The notes under the pieces are model-generated. The model was not told where the DNA came from. It saw only the letters and a program-made list of their open reading frames with translations, and searched no databases. From NCBI GenBank assembly GCA_016936695.1, contig JAFGXK010000159.1, positions 1-17,149 on the forward strand: a stretch of 17,149 nt of DNA, written 5' to 3'. Positions 14,341-17,149 of this stretch are shown here, piece after piece. Source of the stretch: Bacteroidales bacterium. GTDB taxonomy: Bacteria; Bacteroidota; Bacteroidia; Bacteroidales; VadinHA17. A program made the position numbers and the translations under genes. Numbering within the stretch: the first letter of the stretch is position 1; each line of letters opens with the position of its first letter.

Positions 14341-16287
14341 TTTATAACTCCTTACCTTCATTTCGACTTCTTCAAATTTAAGCGGTTCCCTGTTAAGGAT
14401 ATGGGGTTTGCCTTCTCCTGCATATTCCCAGGCCGCAACATAAGTATAGTCAGCATCATTTCTGAGAGCCTCACCGTCGGGAGTCTGGTATTCTTCCCTG
14501 AAATGGGCCCCGCACGATTCCTTTCTGTTCAGGGCATCAGAGACAAGCAGGTCGGCAAGTTCAAGGAAATCAGATACTCTGGAGGCTTTTTCAAGTTCCT
14601 GGTTCAGGTCTTTTAACGACCCAGGCACCCTTAGGTCTTTCCAGAACTCATCCCTGAGATCCTTTATCAGTTCAAGCGCTTTAAGCAGACCTTTTTCGTT
14701 TCTCGTCATCCCGCAGAAGTCCCACATTATTTTACCCAATCGTCTGTGGAACGAAGCAGCCGTTTGTTTCCCACTGATGGAAATCAGCTTATCGAGCCTG
14801 TCGGCGACTGATTTTTCAGCTTCTTCAAATTCAGGTCCTTCGGCTTGTATCCTGGGGACTCTTATCTGGTCGGCCAGGTAGTTCCCTATAGTTACAGGTA
14901 GAATGAAATAACCATCGGCGGCTATCTGCATCAGTGAGCTTGCCCCCAGGCGGTTTGAACCGTGGTCGGAGAAGTTTGCCTCCCCAATTGCATAAAGCCC
15001 GGGGATGGTTGTCATAAGCTCGTAGTCGACCCACAGACCTCCCATTGTGTAGTGGCCGGCTGGGTAAATCCTCATTGGTTCTGAATAAGGGTCAGAGCCT
15101 GTAATGGTTCTGTACATCTCGAAGAGGTTGCCATATTTCCCTTCGATGGCATTTTTCCCCTGTTTGTTTATGGAATCCCTGAAATCGAGGTAAACGGCAA
15201 TTCCTGTAGGTCCCACACCGTATCCGGCGTCGCATCTTTCCTTTGCCGCCCGGGAGGCAATATCTCTTGGCACAAGGTTTCCGAAGGCCGGATAGCGTCT
15301 TTCGAGGTAGTAGTCTCTTTCATCCTCCGGTATCTCATTGGCAGGCCGTTTATCTCCTAAGGTCTTCGGTACCCAGATTCGTCCGTCATTTCTTAGCGAC
15401 TCTGACATAAGTGTAAGCTTTGCCTGGAATTCGTTCATCTGAGGGAGTGAAGTAGGATGGATCTGGACGAAGCTCGGGTTAGCGAAGTAGGCCCCCCTTT
15501 TATATGCTTTCCATGCTGCTGTGGCGTTGGAGTTTACTGCAAGGGTGGAGAGGTAGAAGATGGTTCCATAACCTCCTGTTGCAAGCACAACAGCATGGGC
15601 CGAATGTCTTTCAATTTCACCGGTGATCAGGTTCCGGGTGATAATTCCCCGGGCTCTTCCGTCAATCACCACCAGGTCGAGCATCTCCCTTCGGGGGTAC
15701 ATTGTTACGGTCCCTTTTTTTATCTGCCGGTTGAGTGATGCATAGGAAGCGAGAAGGCATTGCTGGCCTGTTTGTCCCTTTGCGTAGAAGGTCCTGGAGA
15801 CCTGTACTCCCCCGAACGAACGGGTATTGAGAGTGCCTCCGTAATCCCGGGCAAAGGGTACTCCCAGTGCTGCGAAATGATCGATAACCTGATTGCTAAC
15901 TTCGGCAGCCCTGTATACATTGGCTTCGCGCGACCTGTAGTCGCCGCCCTTTATCATATCGATAAACAGCCGGTAAACACTGTCGCCGTCGTTCTGGTAG
16001 TTCTTGGCTGCATTTACACCTCCCTGCGAAGCTACTGCATGTGCCCTACGCGGGGAATCGTGATAACTGAAGGTTTTCACGTTGTATCCCAGTTCGCCCA
16101 GGGAAGAAGATGCTGCTGCTCCTGCAACTCCGGTACCGACTACTATTATATCGATTTTCCTTTTGTTTGCGGGATTGACCAGTTTAACCGAATTTTTGTA
16201 ATTAGTCCACTTCAGAGCAAGCGGTCCATCGGGGATCTTAGCATTGAGTTTTTCCATATACTGAATTTTTTCTATCTGAACTGCCAT
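14338..16287 (-). CDS. sdhA: Succinate dehydrogenase/fumarate reductase flavoprotein subunit
   Basis: This 649-residue catalytic subunit interconverts succinate and fumarate on the cytoplasmic face of the inner membrane. The FAD-binding GTGVAG lies at 51-56. H83 in RRAHAVASQGG is the expected covalent FAD attachment site. QIHPTSL, SLRNDGRIWVP, LVPRDIASRA and HYTMGGLWVD carry the substrate-site His and Arg residues. The C-terminal domain contains ESCGAHFREEYQT. Length and the NPANKRKIDIIVVGTG opening fit the SdhA type used with a single cytochrome b subunit (Wolinella/Bacillus/Bacteroides). The called ATG overlaps the sdhC stop by 16 nt. The ATG at 16257 (MEKLNAKIPDGPL) fits the N-termini I recall from relatives better and may be the true start. 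The stop codon lies in the first unit of the 8-bp tandem array. Confidence 0.96.
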   Translation of the reverse strand: MAVQIEKIQYMEKLNAKIPDGPLALKWTNYKNSVKLVNPANKRKIDIIVVGTGVAGAAASSSLGELGYNVKTFSYHDSPRRAHAVASQGGVNAAKNYQNDGDSVYRLFIDMIKGGDYRSREANVYRAAEVSNQVIDHFAALGVPFARDYGGTLNTRSFGGVQVSRTFYAKGQTGQQCLLASYASLNRQIKKGTVTMYPRREMLDLVVIDGRARGIITRNLITGEIERHSAHAVVLATGGYGTIFYLSTLAVNSNATAAWKAYKRGAYFANPSFVQIHPTSLPQMNEFQAKLTLMSESLRNDGRIWVPKTLGDKRPANEIPEDERDYYLERRYPAFGNLVPRDIASRAAKERCDAGYGVGPTGIAVYLDFRDSINKQGKNAIEGKYGNLFEMYRTITGSDPYSEPMRIYPAGHYTMGGLWVDYELMTTIPGLYAIGEANFSDHGSNRLGASSLMQIAADGYFILPVTIGNYLADQIRVPRIQAEGPEFEEAEKSVADRLDKLISISGKQTAASFHRRLGKIMWDFCGMTRNEKGLLKALELIKDLRDEFWKDLRVPGSLKDLNQELEKASRVSDFLELADLLVSDALNRKESCGAHFREEYQTPDGEALRNDADYTYVAAWEYAGEGKPHILNREPLKFEEVEMKVRSYK

Positions 16288-16916
16288 AGTGTTATTGAAA
16301 TAACAGCGAAGCCGGCAGGGATGGCAATGGCGTATATCCAGGCGAATACATTAATGACAGGGTTCCAAAACCTGTTGTTAAGTCCGAGAGTCTGAAATGC
16401 CGATGAAATGGCATGGTAAAGATGCAGGCCGAGAAGTATGAAACACAATAGATAAATATAGTTGTAGGCAGGTATTCTGAATAGCTCATGCGCTACAGAA
16501 TAAAAATCATCAGGATTCCCCTTCACTAGTCCGAGCCGCATAAAGTAAAAATTGAAGAAGTGAATTACAAGGAAGGTAAATACCGAAGCACCTGTCCAGA
16601 TCATGAATTTCGAAAAAAAGGATGTTTTTGTTTTTATGCCTATTTCATACCCGACCGGTCTGGCCATCCAGTTCTTTATCTGAATATAAACACCGTAGAA
16701 GATATGGATCAGGATAGCTGAAACAAGCAAAATTTCGATTATCCTGATCAGAGGAAACGTTGCCATGAAATGGGCTGCCTTATTGAAAGGTACGGGATCA
16801 CTTTTCAGAAGCATGAAGTTTATAGCCATATGGACAGGCAGAAACAAAATAAGGAAAAGGCCTGCCAGGGCCATCACAAACTTTTTTGAAACGGAGGAGA
16901 ATAGTACTTTATCCAT
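16272..16916 (-). CDS. sdhC: Succinate dehydrogenase/fumarate reductase cytochrome b subunit
   Basis: The single membrane anchor of the complex, 214 residues from the ATG at 16916. It has five predicted helices (about 12-36, 57-79, 102-125, 152-174, 186-210), as in the diheme cytochrome b subunit of Bacillus SdhC and Wolinella FrdC. His residues suited to bind two haems are H29, H71, H119 and H165 or H168; the first two nearly coincide with H28 and H70 of B. subtilis SdhC. SSVSKKFVMALAGLFL is the usual start of this family in the phylum. The open frame extends 12 codons further to a TTG at 16952. I reject that start because it coincides with the predicted transcription start, and the ATG product matches the expected N-terminus. 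Quinone type and direction of electron flow are not determined. Confidence 0.93.
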   Translation of the reverse strand: MDKVLFSSVSKKFVMALAGLFLILFLPVHMAINFMLLKSDPVPFNKAAHFMATFPLIRIIEILLVSAILIHIFYGVYIQIKNWMARPVGYEIGIKTKTSFFSKFMIWTGASVFTFLVIHFFNFYFMRLGLVKGNPDDFYSVAHELFRIPAYNYIYLLCFILLGLHLYHAISSAFQTLGLNNRFWNPVINVFAWIYAIAIPAGFAVISITLWQFR

Positions 16917-16958
16917 GGTCCGCGAGTTTTTGGAATTTTCTGAGCCGAACAATTTTTA

Positions 16959-16989
16959 TAAAAATAAAACTAAATAACCACATTATCAA
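16959..16989 (-). promoter_or_regulatory. Candidate promoter of the sdhCAB operon
   Basis: On the minus strand TTG (16989-16987) is followed after 20 nt by TATTTTTA (16966-16959), which matches TAnnTTTG except for the last base. Transcription would begin near 16952, giving a 5' UTR of about 36 nt to the ATG at 16916. The surrounding sequence is AT-rich, so a chance match cannot be ruled out. Confidence 0.4.
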
Positions 16990-17020
16990 TTCCTGCGATT
17001 AAGTATATTTAACAAGAGTT

Positions 17021-17062
17021 ACGGGTAAGCGGTACGCGGTACGGGGTATGCGGTACGCGGTA
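17021..17062. repeat. Tandem array, 7-bp period (CGCGGTA type), upstream of sdhC
   Basis: Six contiguous 7-mers read ACGGGTA, AGCGGTA, CGCGGTA, CGGGGTA, TGCGGTA and CGCGGTA. The array is GC-rich in an otherwise AT-rich non-coding stretch (16917-17149) and lies about 30 bp upstream of the candidate sdh promoter. The remaining sequence to the window end (17063-17149) shows no gene that I can support. Confidence 0.85.
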
Positions 17063-17149
17063 AGTCAATGCCTAAATAACGTTGACCTTTTTATTACTTA
17101 ATTCACTTCTTTTATAATTACAATTCTGATGATGATTTACTGTTGATAA

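Noticed and set aside
7516..16287. nadB and sdhA as a duplicated flavoprotein pair
   Set aside because: They are distant homologues of one superfamily, with different catalytic motifs and different operons; nothing points to a recent duplication.
17064..17086. GTCAA/TTGAC inverted repeat followed by CTTTTT as a terminator
   Set aside because: The stem is 5 bp with a 13-nt loop, and the T-run lies on the plus strand, where no upstream gene is visible in the window.

Overview
The window looks like an ordinary chromosomal segment of a Bacteroidota bacterium, most likely in or near the order Bacteroidales. The protein families point that way: a Bacteroidetes-type YfhO membrane protein, a single-chain glycyl-tRNA synthetase, an sdhC-A-B operon with one five-helix cytochrome b subunit, and NadB. 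Several intergenic regions also carry matches to the Bacteroidetes promoter (a TTG box, 19-20 bp, then TAnnTTTG), and most genes lack a clear Shine-Dalgarno sequence. This placement is inferred from the sequence alone; no search was run.

Layout. Positions 1-7345 (minus strand) form a six-gene co-directional run. It starts with glyS, followed by two GT4 glycosyltransferases, a small degenerate SAM methyltransferase, a Wzx/MATE-like polysaccharide flippase and a YfhO-family membrane protein cut off by the window edge. The first four genes are nearly contiguous (1 nt gap, 4 nt overlap, 15 nt gap). A good promoter sits only upstream of glyS, with a weaker candidate before the YfhO gene. The run looks like a surface-glycan assembly and export module attached to a housekeeping tRNA synthetase gene. 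Positions 7516-10086 (plus strand) hold nadB (L-aspartate oxidase, NAD biosynthesis) and a CPBP-family membrane protease. Positions 10047-11806 (minus strand) hold a dus-family tRNA-dihydrouridine synthase and, upstream of it, an unrecognised helical protein. The dus gene overlaps the protease gene tail-to-tail by 40 bp. After an AT-rich divergent intergenic region comes an Xaa-Pro aminopeptidase (12046-13431, plus strand). Positions 13469-16916 (minus strand) hold the succinate dehydrogenase/fumarate reductase operon sdhC-sdhA-sdhB.

The coding content is mostly core metabolism plus glycan synthesis. I see no RNA genes, insertion sequences, phage genes, CRISPR arrays or defence systems. I did not find a convincing undescribed multi-gene system. 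The least explained features are short-period tandem repeats around the sdh operon: two neighbouring 8-bp-period arrays fill most of the sdhA-sdhB gap, one of them supplying the sdhA stop codon, and a 7-bp-period array lies upstream of sdhC. Also worth a look are the unknown protein paired with the dus gene, an inverted repeat that brackets its candidate promoter, and the tail-to-tail gene overlap.
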